From Rhyzopertha dominica (Eukaryota; Arthropoda; Insecta; Coleoptera; Bostrichidae): a stretch of DNA of 64,000 nucleotides. The translations under genes and the position numbers were made by a program. The DNA lies in assembly GCA_025024175.1 (NCBI GenBank), contig QCXZ01000041.1, positions 27,833,786 through 27,897,785 of the forward strand, written 5' to 3'. Of this stretch, positions 47,546 to 62,820 are shown piece after piece. The stretch's first letter is position 1; each line of letters begins with the position of its first letter. The notes under the pieces are model-generated. The model saw only the letters and a program-made list of their open reading frames with translations, had not been told where the DNA came from and made no database searches.

Positions 47546-50500
47546 AAAAACAACCAACTCAAAACTTGAATCGCGCGAAAGCCCAGCAGGGTTTCCTACT
47601 TGGGGTAGATTTTACAGCGATTGTCATTTAAATTCATTGAAATATCCCCTGAGTGCACACCGTGGAATTGATTTTATGCATAATACGCTGCATTAAAATT
47701 TTCCCCGCCACGGGAGCCACGTGCTTTAGATATAACTTGCCCATCTTGCGAACGGAATACCTTCACAAATCGTCAGATTGTAATTTACCGTTGAAAGCCG
47801 AACAACCGCGTCCCGAAAGAACTTGATGCGTTTGAAGAAAAATCGATATCTCATACAGATTAAACCTTCGATATATAAATGGGTTAAAGGGGAATTACTT
47901 TGCCCTTTGATCCCTAATTTCGAGCGTTAAAGGTGGAATTAAGCCATCAAGTGCCTACTAGCCTTTATCGGCCGTATTGCGAAAGTGGTTTGTAAGAAGT
48001 AATATCAACCCGTTCGATAGCTGGATGTTTTAACGTTGAAAGTCCCCATTTGCTCGTACTCATATATACCTATACTATAGGGGAAATAAAATACTAGTAC
48101 AAAAGTCTGCTGTTCCACAGGTAGCAAATAGCTTATAATTACTATGCTAATCGATTTTTTACTAGGTTTACTATCAAGATGTAGCCGTAGGGACTGTTTT
48201 GAATGTTTTCAAGTGATGCATAATAGAGGTTTCTCTTACCAACCTTTATGCTTGTCTCATACACTAGAGGCCCTCCTAAATCCAGTTGTTATACAAAGAG
48301 TAGCGCCTTGTTGTGTTGGTTCGAGGCGAGACAAGACCATATGTTGACATTCTCGATCTCGAGGCCGCCATTTTTTAGAATCTAGAATCAAAAATGCTGA
48401 ATTTGATGTGCGTATTTCGGATGGTCAAAATAAACACAATGTGAATCCATTAATTCAAATATCGTTTGTTATAGTATAAGCTTCACGCTTAAGTTACTTA
48501 TTTTGTTATGTCTATATTGCAACTAGAGGTGTCTGAATATTCAGACAGCGCTACAGGCTTACTGTTCTCTGACCTACATCATCAGCTTTAGCTGACTGAT
48601 CCGCCATGTTGGAGCTTCACTTCATGACGCTACTAAGGTGTAAGGTTGTATGAATTTTCAAGGCCACAACAAATGAAAATTCTTAGTATCAAAGTAAAAA
48701 TGGGTATTTTAACAGTGACTATATCAGAAAACTCCATCAAAAATGACAAAATACAAAAACCTTTTATCGCTTGAAAACACCAGTATGAATTTTTTAAACA
48801 ATAATAATAGTAATAGTAGAATAATTATAGTATATTATGCTATTATATTATAAATTAATAGAGATATTCGCAGGCGAAATTTATATAAAATATAAGTTAA
48901 TAATTGGGTAATCGGGCNGGTTTGGGCCTTAATTATATAGCAAATTTTTATTAATAATTATTCCAAGGTGTTACACACGTAAGCACTTGTTTGTCGAGTA
49001 ACCAAGTTGATCTGTTTTGAATATTTGCATTTATTTGTTCGTCCGTTAAATCAAATTGATTAATATTATAATCTAGCATTTTTGTCGGACCTAGTAGTCA
49101 TTTATCTTCATATGCTTGCAAACATATGACCAGTCTCGCCCTCTTGCATGTCAGTTATTGTATGGCTAAACTGGCTGCATCACTTTTATGAAGTTGTCGG
49201 TGAAATTGTCCATGCTATTTAAAACTTGCAGAACCTAGAAAATTATCCTGCGTGTATTAAGGTATGTGTGCAGTAATTTCATCCTCTTTTAATATTTCTA
49301 ATAAATTTAAGAGAAGAGTCAAACCTCTTTGAAGAAGAATTTGGAAGGAAAATGCCCTAAACATTTCTAGCCGGGTTATTAACCCAGTACCAGAACGGTA
49401 TCTACATTCTAAGGATTTTTACATCACAAACTTTACTGTTCTGCACTGGAGCCAGATCGTCGTCTTCAACATCATCGTAAGCGTATTTTGTGTACACTGC
49501 GAACATGCAAATAGAATTTTCGAATGCGCGTTTAAAATACTCGACTGTGGCCCCCAAAATGAAAGGGACAGGTGACTCTTTAAACATGTTGAAACCGCGA
49601 CCTAAAGCAATATTGTAACAAACTATTATAGAACCCGTGAAAAATTAAAAGTAGTATTATTACAAACTACATAAAACAGATAATTTTCATTTCTTTTTAA
49701 CACTTTTTCAGGTCGCTAAACTGTAAGGACAAGATCGAAACAAATTTTAGTATGAAATCGTGTTTTTTTGTAGTTTAGGTACCCTAAACCCTTAAAAAAG
49801 GTATTGTGGGAGATACTGTCAATTTTATAAGCGTTTACTTCACACCAAATATTCCAATTAGTTGACAGCTATGTTGAATTAATTATTATACCTGAGAGTT
49901 ATATTGTTACCGTCAATTTACTGTAGGGCGTAATCAGTATGTTGTGGTCATCCGTAATAATTCATTAACTGTATTAAACTACCCATTAGTGGATAATTGA
50001 AAAAGATAAACGTGCGCTGAAAATGATTAAAGGGCATATGTTTTTGCACACATTCAAAATGCATTAATCACTGGTTTATACCCGTTGGCTAACATTTTCA
50101 TTCTGATAGCACTGTATTCCGCAGCTACGTCATGATTTGTAACACTTGCATAGACGATTTTTTGCGTATTATAGCGGCGTTGTCTAAATATAACCCCATG
50201 CAAGGATAACGGTTTATGAAACCACAAGTTCACATTGAATCACTATAAAAATAATATATTTCGTTAGTTTAGAGAATATGGGATTTTTTTGCGTTATCCT
50301 AAATATTTATTCCGTTAGGAAGGACCGAGATATTACTTTCTAAGCAATTCCCGCATGCTGCGCAATACGTGTTAGAACGGGGAACCGAGAAGTTCGACCC
50401 TTTCACATTTAAAGTAACGTAGTAACGTAGTAACGTTAAACCCATATACCCTGCTTAGTGTTTTGCGTGCAAATATTAGTTTGTTAGCTTAATTGCATTG

Positions 50501-50800
50501 ATCACAATTTGAACAACTTTTGTATCTTTCGTGTTATTTTCATTTTAAGTATTAAAGGGAAGTACAGTAGGCTCTGTAAGCAACGCTTATGTGCAGTGCT
50601 TTTAGAGCCTCTTGGGCGCCCGCGTGCATTATACATTTTGCGGGTTTTTAATATAATAGGAAGGTGCCTATGTAGAATAAAAAGTAAAATCGGACATCTG
50701 TTTAATAAAACAAAAAATAAACATACAAGTGCCATCCTTAAAAATTAAACGAAAAAGTTATTTTCAATATATTAATACATTTTGATTGGCCAATTTCGAA
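47546..50800. other. Unassigned intronic DNA
   Basis: About 3.2 kb with no supported element or exon. The 61-codon minus frame at 49,402-49,587 has an acidic DDVEDDD stretch and could be imagined as an exon, but it has no recognisable domain. An ambiguous base lies near 48,918. Confidence 0.4.
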
Positions 50801-50805
50801 AAATA

Positions 50806-51010
50806 TTAACCATCAGAAATGTCATTTTCAGTAGAAGTAGTGGCTACGTTTGATAATCGATCTTGATCTATAGTAAGATCGAACTTCTTTATTTTTATTA
50901 ACTTGGACTTTGAGAAACTTTTCTCATTAGTTGTAACAGAAACTGGTGATGTTCGATATATAAATACAACAATTGGAGATTTACAATCGACATAATTCAG
51001 AGACTTTGCC
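50806..51010 (-). pseudogene. hAT transposase C-terminal dimerization domain fragment
   Basis: A minus-strand frame reading SPVSVTTNEKSFSKSKLIK, then DLTIDQDRLSNVATTSTEND, matches the C-terminal hAT dimerization region. Its hallmarks are P(V)(T/S)....ERSFSKLKLIK followed by M.Q.RL..LA..SIE..I. It sits at the 3' end of the 91-codon frame 50,806-51,081 and ends in a stop close to the expected family terminus. The rest of the transposase is absent: upstream on the minus strand the sequence becomes part of a plus-strand LINE end. No matching terminal inverted repeats were located, so this is a stranded fragment. Confidence 0.75.
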
Positions 51011-51043
51011 TGAAATTCATATTCATATTTTGGAATATATCCC

Positions 51044-51441
51044 GTGTATGGTTTTGTCCATGCCAGTCTTCCGGACAGCATTGATTTTCTAAGCCTGGGG
51101 TCAAGAAGATGTGCTACTATTACGTTATTGAGAAAAATTTGGCAGGGTCAAGTTGATGCTAACGACTTGCTGCATAAGCACATACATACGCGCCGAGTGT
51201 TTTTTTGCCTCGTGCGGGGACCATCTTACCGCATTGCCCATATCTCTGACGTCAGTTTTCATACACATAAGCAAATTATCGCGGCAGCTTCAAAATTCTG
51301 TAAGTAGTTACTAATAATATATTTTGCATGTTTGTCCTTTGTATAGAACAATCTGTTGGACAAATAAATTTATAATAATAATAATAATAATAATATAATA
51401 ATAATAATTATAATAATAATAATAATATAATAATAATAATT

Positions 51442-51472
<31 letters not shown>

Positions 51473-51475
51473 TGA
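51044..51475 (+). pseudogene. LINE 3' end with (TAA)n tail
   Basis: The plus-strand frame 51,044-51,307 resembles the C-terminal region after the reverse transcriptase of CR1/Jockey-type LINEs. It has SRRCATITLLRKIWQGQVDANDLL, with its RR....(L/T)LLLYKIL.G.IDCP.LL-like pattern, and a degraded fingers-like tail. A short 3' UTR with GGACAAATAAATTTA then leads into a TAATAATAA tail at 51,372-51,470, as expected for a LINE 3' terminus. Only about 80 codons are present. Confidence 0.65.
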
Positions 51476-51489
51476 TGATGATGATGATA
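51372..51489. repeat. (TAA)n / (GAT)n compound microsatellite
   Basis: About 100 bp of TAA with TATAA interruptions, followed by roughly six GAT units. It probably grew from the tail of the LINE on its left. Confidence 0.93.
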
Positions 51490-51780
51490 TCTTTTCACAG
51501 CAATTCGCTACATCTATACGTTAAGTTCATCCTTGTATGTACACTGACCGGAAATATTCTAGAAATAAGTTAGCAATAACCTGTCCGTTAGATGATGTTC
51601 TGTCCCAAAAATACATCATACAAGGAGTTAAGTTACCAAGCGGATTTTGCTTTTGCTTTGTATCTCCAACATTCTCAATAATTTTGGATTCAACATCATT
51701 TATTAATCGTAGATACGCATTATCAGTTTCATCCTTACACATATTTGTTAAATTTGCTAAAAACATTATAATTAAATTCA
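51487..51780 (-). pseudogene. Inverted LINE fragment homologous to 46,125-46,415
   Basis: The minus strand carries LTNMCKDETDNAYLRL, VESKIIENV and SNGQVIANLFLEYF in the same order as the LINE at 46,125-46,370. At the nucleotide level the shared stretch continues through ATAGATGTAGCGAATTGC to the GATATCAT boundary. The two copies are almost identical over ~290 bp. This copy lacks the reverse transcriptase core and is framed by trinucleotide microsatellites on both sides. Confidence 0.92.
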
Positions 51781-51813
51781 GTTTTAATTTTTTTTATTTA
51801 TATTACTCGTGGA

Positions 51814-55156
<3,343 letters not shown>

Positions 55157-55898
55157 ATGGGGTATAAGACACTTTTATGGAAAAATATGTTTTGTGAAGC
55201 TAAAGGTATGCTAATGCTAATTCCAAAATATTTCTTTCGTCTGTGGAGTTTTAATGCCCTAAAAAAATTATTGTAAATTGACGGGAGACAACGCCCCTTT
55301 TTAAACGCGGTCAGTACATACGTCATCATGACGTATGTACTGGTCGAACGTTTGACAACAGAGAAAGGCAATCAGCTGACGGACATGCCCGTAACCAATG
55401 ACAAATGACAGCATGACAGTGAAAGACGAAAGTGCACGTGTTTGTGTTTGGTTATGTATAGTACTCACAGATTTTGCTATTTGTTATTTGATGTTGTGAT
55501 CAATACGCGGTAAGCTGCTCGAATCAGTCTTTATGCTTCCTGATGATATTTTGCCTACAAACTGAGAAATGGTATTAACACACCCAGTTTTCGACAACTC
55601 TAAAGTACCCATTAGTTTAGGTTATGCTTACATAAACATATGATCATGTAAATAAACTTGGCAAGGACATACAATGATGCNAAGTGTACAACAGACTGAA
55701 TACGATTGGCTGAAAAGAAGCGCGAATTCGGCAAGTCTTTGAAACCAGGACGAACGGACCCTTCAGATTTGTAATTGTTATAAACTATTCGTATGTAATT
55801 TTTTAAAATAACTGATGGTTGTATTAGGATAGTAGCGCAAAATAGAAACATTGTAAGTGATTGTCTTGTTCAGTTTCAATAGTTGTCTTATACCCCAT
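55157..55898. mobile_element. Candidate terminal-inverted-repeat element, superfamily unknown
   Basis: ATGGGGTATAAGACA at 55,157-55,171 and its exact inverse at 55,884-55,898 delimit 742 bp. No target duplication is obvious (left flank ends CATGTTAA, right flank begins TGCCCAGG). A 14-bp-arm hairpin lies inside at 55,312-55,342. No transposase is recognised. A chance 15-bp inverted match at this distance is possible but unlikely. Confidence 0.5.
55312..55342. repeat. Perfect hairpin, 14-bp arms with 3-nt loop
   Basis: CAGTACATACGTCA, a TCA loop, then the exact inverse TGACGTATGTACTG. The arms contain TGACGT half-sites, like CRE/bZIP sites, but no promoter is known here. Confidence 0.9.
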
Positions 55899-56371
55899 TG
55901 CCCAGGCAACGCAATATCCAGCTGGTTACTTTGTGAAAGGCATATTTTTAACAGTTTATAAATTCAATTTTCAGCTGGTATCCCGTTTTACCTGTTTAGG
56001 AAAAAAAACAAATATGTAATCCGAGAGGTCCTCACAACACTCCACTTTGAAACGGGGCACAAATTCGCTTTTGATCGAACTGAGATTTTGGATGTTGAAA
56101 ATAATAGAGTGAAGGGAGATGATTTACATCAATAAAGATGTCCAAAGTATTAAAACGGACATACACAGATTGAACAGGTTATATAACAATTTGCTGTGAT
56201 ATTATTAGTGATAACTGTCTAGATTAAAAGGGATTTTACAACACTAAAAACTTGTAAAGTGAGGTTAGATTTACCAATCATGATCACGCTGTTTTCTCTA
56301 AACAAGAGATTGATGTATTAATAAAGTAATTATTGTATTATCACCAATCAATATTTGTATTGTAGGTAGTC

Positions 56372-56410
56372 CTGATGAAGTTGGCAACGAAACTTCGGCA
56401 AGAATTTCCT
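56372..56410 (+). other. Hammerhead-core-like motif
   Basis: CTGATGA followed by a 3-bp helix (GTT-GGC-AAC) and GAAAC reproduces the hammerhead central core. The next bases could form a weak helix III (CTTC with GAA). I could not find a matching helix I, so a functional ribozyme is doubtful. This phrase resembles repeats related to Penelope-like elements. Confidence 0.3.
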
Positions 56411-56830
56411 GAAATTTTAATTGTTTCTGTCCAAGAGTAGCCGTAATTTGCAAATACCTATATTGATTCGTATGCGTACTACACATTCCAATGGGGTCGT
56501 CTTTGAATTTGGAATATCAATCTACATCGAAAATAAAAGAACCCTTATTTTTCCGTTTTTCTCTGTGACGTATATTAAGGCAAAAAAAATTGTTAAAGAT
56601 TAGCAATTTACGAGCGTGACTTCAGATGCCGCAGCCCTTAGTCATACATCGGGCGCTTTGCACTAATTACTGCAACTACACGATGACGTGTGCACCATTG
56701 TTATTGTTTACATCTTGGTGGTCGAAGGCAGTGTTGCCAGCTATACGTTCTTTATGTATATAAACATACAGAAGATTACACCAAAAATTGCACACAGCAC
56801 ACGCACACAACCAAATGCTAACGGGATATG

Positions 56831-57574
56831 CTATGTTCTAGAGATGTGTAACTCAGGAGTGAGCTGCATCGAAGAGCCGACTCTTTCAAAAGAGCTGTTG
56901 AGGCAGCTCACTTATTTCAGTAGATGCAGCTCTCCGGCTCAGCGCCGAACTGAACTGAATTGCCGAGCTGGCTGACAACGTGACAACTGAACGCAGCTAT
57001 CGTTCATTGATACGACTCCGGCGAGCTGTGTTCTATCCGTTTATTTTCCCAACATGTTAAGTAGGTACACTGGTACATAGTTACAAAATCTATGTAAACG
57101 ACATGAGCCAGGTAATTAATAACTGAAAGTCGACGTTTTAACGAATGTAAATATATGGGTTTGCAACAAAGGTAGTATTTAACAAAAAATAAAACATCAT
57201 TATGCAGGCAACTACAAAAACACAACTCTACAATTCACAAAAGTATATCAAATTAAAATTATTTTTTCTTCCACTTTGTTGCTGAACAGACGAGGGAGTT
57301 ATCAAGTTTACTTCAGGTTTTAATTTTAAATTTGATAATTTGGCTTGTCCAACAAAAACAAATACGTAAATCCAGACTTTAAGTACGTCTCGGATACGAG
57401 AGATCTAGATCAAATAGAGACTGATAGAGAGCCGTGACGATATTCATATGACCGCGAATCGTAGGGATCTTGCAGCTCTTTTGAGCCGACTCACTGCGTC
57501 AGCTCAGTTCAAAGAAGCAGATGCAGTGAACTGACTCACTGAAAAGAATCGAAATGCCCACCTCTACTATGTTC
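56831..57574. mobile_element. hAT MITE with 8-bp target duplications, TAGAGATG family
   Basis: A 728-bp element (56,839-57,566) starting TAGAGATGTG and ending in the inverse of TAGAGGTGGGCA. It is flanked by exact CTATGTTC duplications at 56,831-56,838 and 57,567-57,574. Subterminal GAGCTG/CAGCTC motifs recur at both ends. The termini match the larger element at 37,905-38,953. No transposase is present. Confidence 0.9.
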
Positions 57575-58850
57575 TTAGGCAAGCGCGCGCGCGATAAACA
57601 AAAGTCGGTGTTGCCTGCTCTTCGAAGAAAAGGTGCACCGGGAAAGTCTTCACGGCTCATATATACATCTCTGATTTATCTGATTATCTGAGATAAATAG
57701 CTGTGTTAAAATAATACTTAATATTAAAAAAATACCAAAATTACGATATGCTTGTTTGGTACAATGGACTCAAATTTTGTTCCAAAATTTCTGAAATTTT
57801 TCTATACAACGCACAATGTGGCTAAACTCCACAGAAGAGGAATTGCTTCTGTGTGAATATAGGAGCAGGAACTTCAAGGCTAGTTCAAAATGACAACACG
57901 ATGACTTAAAACTTGTTCTAACTTCAACCTATCTTGCTTATGATTGACTTACGGACTATGATGCGTCGTCTTCAGGATTTTAAATTTTAATAATTTATTT
58001 TAACGTAACAAAAATAAGTTATACGAAACCAAATGTTGTATAATGCATAAGCAGTGGCAAAGATTCGGAATTTTGCGTTGATGCGCGTTGTTGGTTGTTC
58101 ACAGATGTGAACAACCTCATTAAGAAACACCACAAAGAACATCACTCACCCCGTTAAAAAGGTTAAGCTGAGAAACTACTAATAAATGCGAAAAAACTCG
58201 GAGCAAACAGTTTCTACTTGGTCCAAGACGGCATACATTTTCTGTGTAAAATGAAAAATAAAAAGCTTATAACTCTTCCAAAATCAACAACACCGTATTT
58301 TACTTATAAACTAATTTAGAGCATGCCATTAAATGATCATTGCATAATCCTGATAATTTGTTATATTGCTGCATTTCCCATTTTGCAATTAGTGATTCAC
58401 GTGTAACAGGTATCTTATTTTTGTTATTACCTCACAGAAGAAACACTACAGCAAATATAATTGGATTAGGTGTTGTTGTAACAAAAGGCAAAAATAAACG
58501 GTTTCTTACTTGTGTCAAAAAGCTTGTATAATTATTACATTTAATCCCTACAAAGTAAATAATACAATCTGAAGTCAGCGCTTTGTTAGGAAAAAAAGGT
58601 TTAGCTATCCAACCTTATGTGAAACTATTTCCTTCCGAAAATTTTATTTGCCCGCGCTCTCTGAATGCAGAATAGTTGGGTCATTCTAAAAAGTACCGCC
58701 TATGACCGCAAGTTTAACATGCAACATATTTCCGGTTGCTCAAACCTAAGTAAACTTTATAACATTGACAATCTTACATACCTATTTGAAGTCATACACC
58801 TTGAATGACATTGGTAATTTATTTCAATAACGTTTTTCTTTGTATTTCAG

Positions 58851-59051
58851 CCGTGTCTGTGTCTGTTGGGGTATGGACACTGGTGGCGATATCCCTTGAG
58901 CGATACTTCGCAATTTGCAGACCGCTGAAGTCCCGTAGGTGGCAGACGCAGTTTCACGCTTACAAAATGATCGCCTTCGTATGGGCGGCCAGCCTGCTGT
59001 GGAGTGCTCCAGTTCTCGTCGTTTCCTCCCTCAAGGCAATGAAGGCCAGAG
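58851..59051 (+). CDS. Cholecystokinin-like (sulfakinin) receptor, exon covering TM3 to TM4
   Basis: 201-bp internal exon, preceded by a pyrimidine-rich tract and TTTCAG and followed by GTGAGT. Its first two bases (CC) complete the codon begun by the G at 43,892, giving Ala, and 66 codons follow before one leftover base. VSVSVGVWTLVAISLERYFAI continues TM3 and carries ERY, the DRY-motif variant of CCK-type receptors. The second intracellular loop has CRPLKSRRWQTQFHAYK, matching the CKPLQSRVWQT.SHA.K pattern of vertebrate CCK receptors. TM4 follows with the conserved Trp and Pro (AFVWAASLLWSAPVLVVSS). The exon ends in SLKAMKARG, early in the second extracellular loop. Predicted product: a G-protein-coupled neuropeptide receptor for sulfakinins, which in insects control satiety and gut movement (family knowledge). 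The next exon, for the end of loop 2 and TM5, was not found in the remaining 4.9 kb. Confidence 0.94.
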
Positions 59052-61980
59052 GTGAGTAATAGCAGTTAACCCAAGACGAGAGAATTCCTAAGAAAGGTTG
59101 CGTGATGTGCTAAATCCACCAGAATTTTAACAAAAGAAAGCCGCTGCTGTACGGGATTTTGTTTCTGGGATGCCGAGCGTGCAAAAACGTCGGTTAACAG
59201 AGTACGCCCCACAATGGCTTTCAAGAAACCGGGATTTTTGTGACAAAAAGAGCGTCGACCCGAGAATAGACGCCCGGCACTGGCACACATACAAGGGATG
59301 ACATGTATTTAGAGTCCGCCTTCTGACCCACTAATCTCGCTGTATTTACTACTGACACGTAGAGGTTGTTGTATTATATGACTAACCAAAAATAATAATA
59401 ATAAATTTGCTGATCTCACGGGTTCATAAATCTATATCTAGTTTTCTAGGCATGATGGTTTGTCTTATAGTAAGCATGGTAAAATTAAAGGAGACGGAGC
59501 CTGTTCTAAGTCAAGGCTTATTAGCTACATATATTTTGCACCTTTCAGTAATAGTAAAGTTTTTGTTAAATGCATTTTGTTCCCATCTCAAAATCTTATT
59601 TCAAAAGCGTCAAATATTTTACAAATCTAGTTTCTTATTAATTTCTATACATTTTTAGTACAGAATTAGTTTCTTTCTATTTGGATGGTGTGGCTTTTTT
59701 AATGAGTTTCGTATGCAATTAATGAATTTATGCTACAAACTAATCTCTTCCACCCTTTTTATGTTTTATTGTGAGGTAAATTTTTTTCACAAGTCCTTGT
59801 TCCCTAAAACACTTTACTTTCTTTAAAATATGGTTAAAAAGCACTACTAAGAGTATAAACAGTCGTCAATAGCATTTTTATATTTATTTGACTTCTATTT
59901 GAAACAAAAAAAGCCATCTTTACAGAATAAGGGCAACCTCTTAAAAAAATGCGCGTAGGCGGTCGATACCTGAAGAACGGCAAGCAGGGAGGCAAATATA
60001 CAATGGTGTGTTGGCATTTCAAATATTTATTTATTGTTGTATGCGGATGCCCACAAAATGCTCTGCTGCCGGGAAAAGGTATGTTTGTCTTGCCAACAAA
60101 AACAGTACTCCATTCATAATCAAAGATAAAAAGAAGCAAAGCATACCATAGTAAACCGCGTTCAGTTGAAGGCCATTTGAAAGTCAAAAAGTTTATTTAG
60201 ACGTTTTGTGTAACGTTGATTGCATATCGGATTTTCTCTACTATTGTAGTCTTACCTAAGTAATGAACAAAACCAATAATTCTCCATTAAAAAATGCAGC
60301 TATGGTGTTTACATGCAAATAATCACGTACCAAATTTCAGTGACTAGAGTTTATGAAGAATTTTAAAATACATTTAATAACCTTTGTTTAAGGTTCACAC
60401 TAGTTTATGTATTCCTAAATTTTCAACTTTTCATATTTTTAACATTATCTTAAATTTGTATGCTACTTGTTTTTTTGATAAGCAATTTATTAATCAGGAA
60501 TTACGAGGTCTCGCCCTAGAAAGTTGATTTTAAATACGAGTATATTTTCTTGCTAGTAAATGACTGTGAATCAATTTTAGTCGATTAAAACCCTGAAATT
60601 AAAAAAAAACTAGATATCCCGTGTAAGTTCCATATTAGAAAAATTTATTAGTACTTACATTCGAATAAAAACAAGTTATTTGCAAGTATTTACGACGGTC
60701 ATTCAGTTAATAACGAGACAACTTGTTGTAGCTCAAAACCGGTTTATTTCATCAACAAAAAAAAGTGTAATTTCTCTTAATTAAAGTTTATACACGTGTA
60801 CCATTGTTCTCTAATTAACGTATGACTCTGAGCTGATCTCAAAGCCCCCTTTGCAACTAACCTTCAACATTTTTCCATCTCAAAACAAATGGAAATCAAG
60901 GTGTGGGATGTGAAGTGAAAGAATCTCCCACCCCAGTTTTTGGAGTGTGTCTTGAGTTAATTGACCGTGGGCACGCCTCGTTATGAAGTAAAATCACACA
61001 TTCAGCCAACAATTCACGTTTATGCATGCCTTAAATAATAAATAGGCCCTTGCAAATCCCGGAATACTGTCAGCCCGGCTTTACCTATTGACTGTAAAGT
61101 AATTTTTTCCGAGCGGAGAAAAGTCCTTGTGTTTCCTTTAAAGGCTTTACCGTTTAGTGTTTCATCAGATACAACAATTTTTCTAAAAATGCTTTTTGTC
61201 AATTAATTAGACGCGTTTTTTTAGGGATTGACAGATCTGAAACTTGTTTCTTTTTGTGGGTGCATGTGACTTCGCCTTCTAGCACATATAGCATAAGTTT
61301 TCTTGCACTGTAGCTTATTCTGAATGACACTATCTAGAATTCCAACACTGGTGTGCACTTAGTTTTAGCTACGGCGAGTTCAACGGTATAGTACGGCCGT
61401 TGTCCTGAACTAGAAAATCAATTAGAAGTTCGAGGGAGGATATTACAACTTGGACCGGTCGTCATCTTCATTGCTCATCATCACAGATACTTACACGCAG
61501 CATCTAAAGTGTTCTGCCAATTTACAAACGTTTAAACGGTTTCACAAACTATTTTCCCACACTTTTAACATTCTTCCGCTAATTTCACTACCTTTGACGC
61601 CTTCTGCGACTAAAAGTCAATCACTGAACGTTCGTTGCTCTTCTACAGTGCAATGCTCGAGTGAACTCACCATCATCAAGTGCATCCTTTGGAGAGTATT
61701 GTTAGAAAGTACTCTTAAGCAGCCAATCAAATACCATCACTAGGATTTCAGCTTGATGTCCCAAAAGTATTGTAATGATTAGATAACCTGTTTGAGCTAC
61801 GTCAATCTGTCTCGTTATTTACTGAATGAACCTCGTATACAGGGTCCGCCAGATAAAACTCCCCTGACTCCCACTTTCATTACTTTTTTTTAAGTACAAC
61901 CTCAAGTAATATCAAGTCAAATTGTAGATCTTTTTAAACTCTAAAAATAGCATAGTGACTATCCTAATTTTTCTGCAGAT
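59052..61980 (+). other. Presumed intron downstream of the second exon
   Basis: No further receptor exon could be recognised on the plus strand. Frames at 59,407-59,658, 59,834-60,187 (minus, 117 codons) and 61,450-61,743 have no known domain. TATACAGGGT at 61,836-61,845 resembles the outer terminus of a common insect repeat. Confidence 0.5.
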
Positions 61981-62820
61981 TATGATATTTTGAAAATAAA
62001 AATTAATTTTTGTAAATATTTTTTTACCTTATCCCGTATAATAAATATTGCTTCATAGTTGGATGCCGACTTTTGTATTCTTCAATTTGTGTCATTACAA
62101 CGTATACGTAATTTTTGCTCCTTAATGAAAAACAAGAAAAGCTCGTTGCCCCCGTATTCTGTTAATAGGGATGTTAACAATTTATTAAGTATTACTTTAA
62201 CAGCTTATTACGGTACAAATTATGCCTACATACCCATCGCTGCACACAAAACCCCAATTTTTAGAGGAACATTTAAATAAATTAAGTACAAATTTCGTTC
62301 TAAAGAGAGAGACAGGCTAGGATACAATACCCTGCGATGAGGCTAGTTTGGTTTTCTACATCACCCACTAGCCCCATCGCAGGGTTTCGTTCTCTAGCCT
62401 CTCTCTCTTTATAATGAGCTTTATTTAAAAGTTCCTTCAAATTTTGTGGTTTTGTGTGCAGCGATGGTTATAATAGGCATAATTTGTACCGTAATAACCT
62501 GTTAAACTAACAGGAGGGGAACAGATATTTAAACAAAAATGTAATTCTTTTATTGACGTCTCGTACATCACGTGTAATTTGTTTTTTCCTTCTAAGCGAA
62601 TAAAGAATAATTATTATTATTTAAAAATTCTGAACAACCTTATTAACAGAATATGGCTGCGACGAGTTTTTCTTTTTTTTATTAAGACGGAGTAAAAATT
62701 TCACATACGTTTTTATGACACAAAGTGAAGAAGACAAATGCATCCAACTATGAATCAATATCTATTATACGGAGTAAAATAAAAAAATATTTACAATTAA
62801 ATTTATTTGCAAAATAAGAA
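61981..62820. mobile_element. ~840-bp imperfect palindrome (fold-back MITE candidate)
   Basis: Left and right halves are inverted copies. Inner arms read CCCTGCGATGAGGCTAGT (62,330-62,347) and ACTAGCCCCATCGCAGGG (62,368-62,385) with a 20-nt loop. Outward, matching blocks include GGTACAAATTATGCC, CATCGCTGCACACAAAAC, TTCTGTTAAT and TCATAGTTGGATGC, each found inverted on the other side. Matching fades beyond about 61,981 and 62,820. The arms are clearly diverged, with small indels and an (ATT)-like insertion near 62,610. No target duplication was found. The TATACAGGGT phrase at 61,836 could be the original left terminus. The 73-codon frame at 62,059-62,280 is inside an arm and is not a gene. Confidence 0.78.

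Noticed and set aside
59834..60187. 117-codon minus-strand frame
   Set aside because: No recognisable motif on this strand or the other; located in presumed intron or flank.
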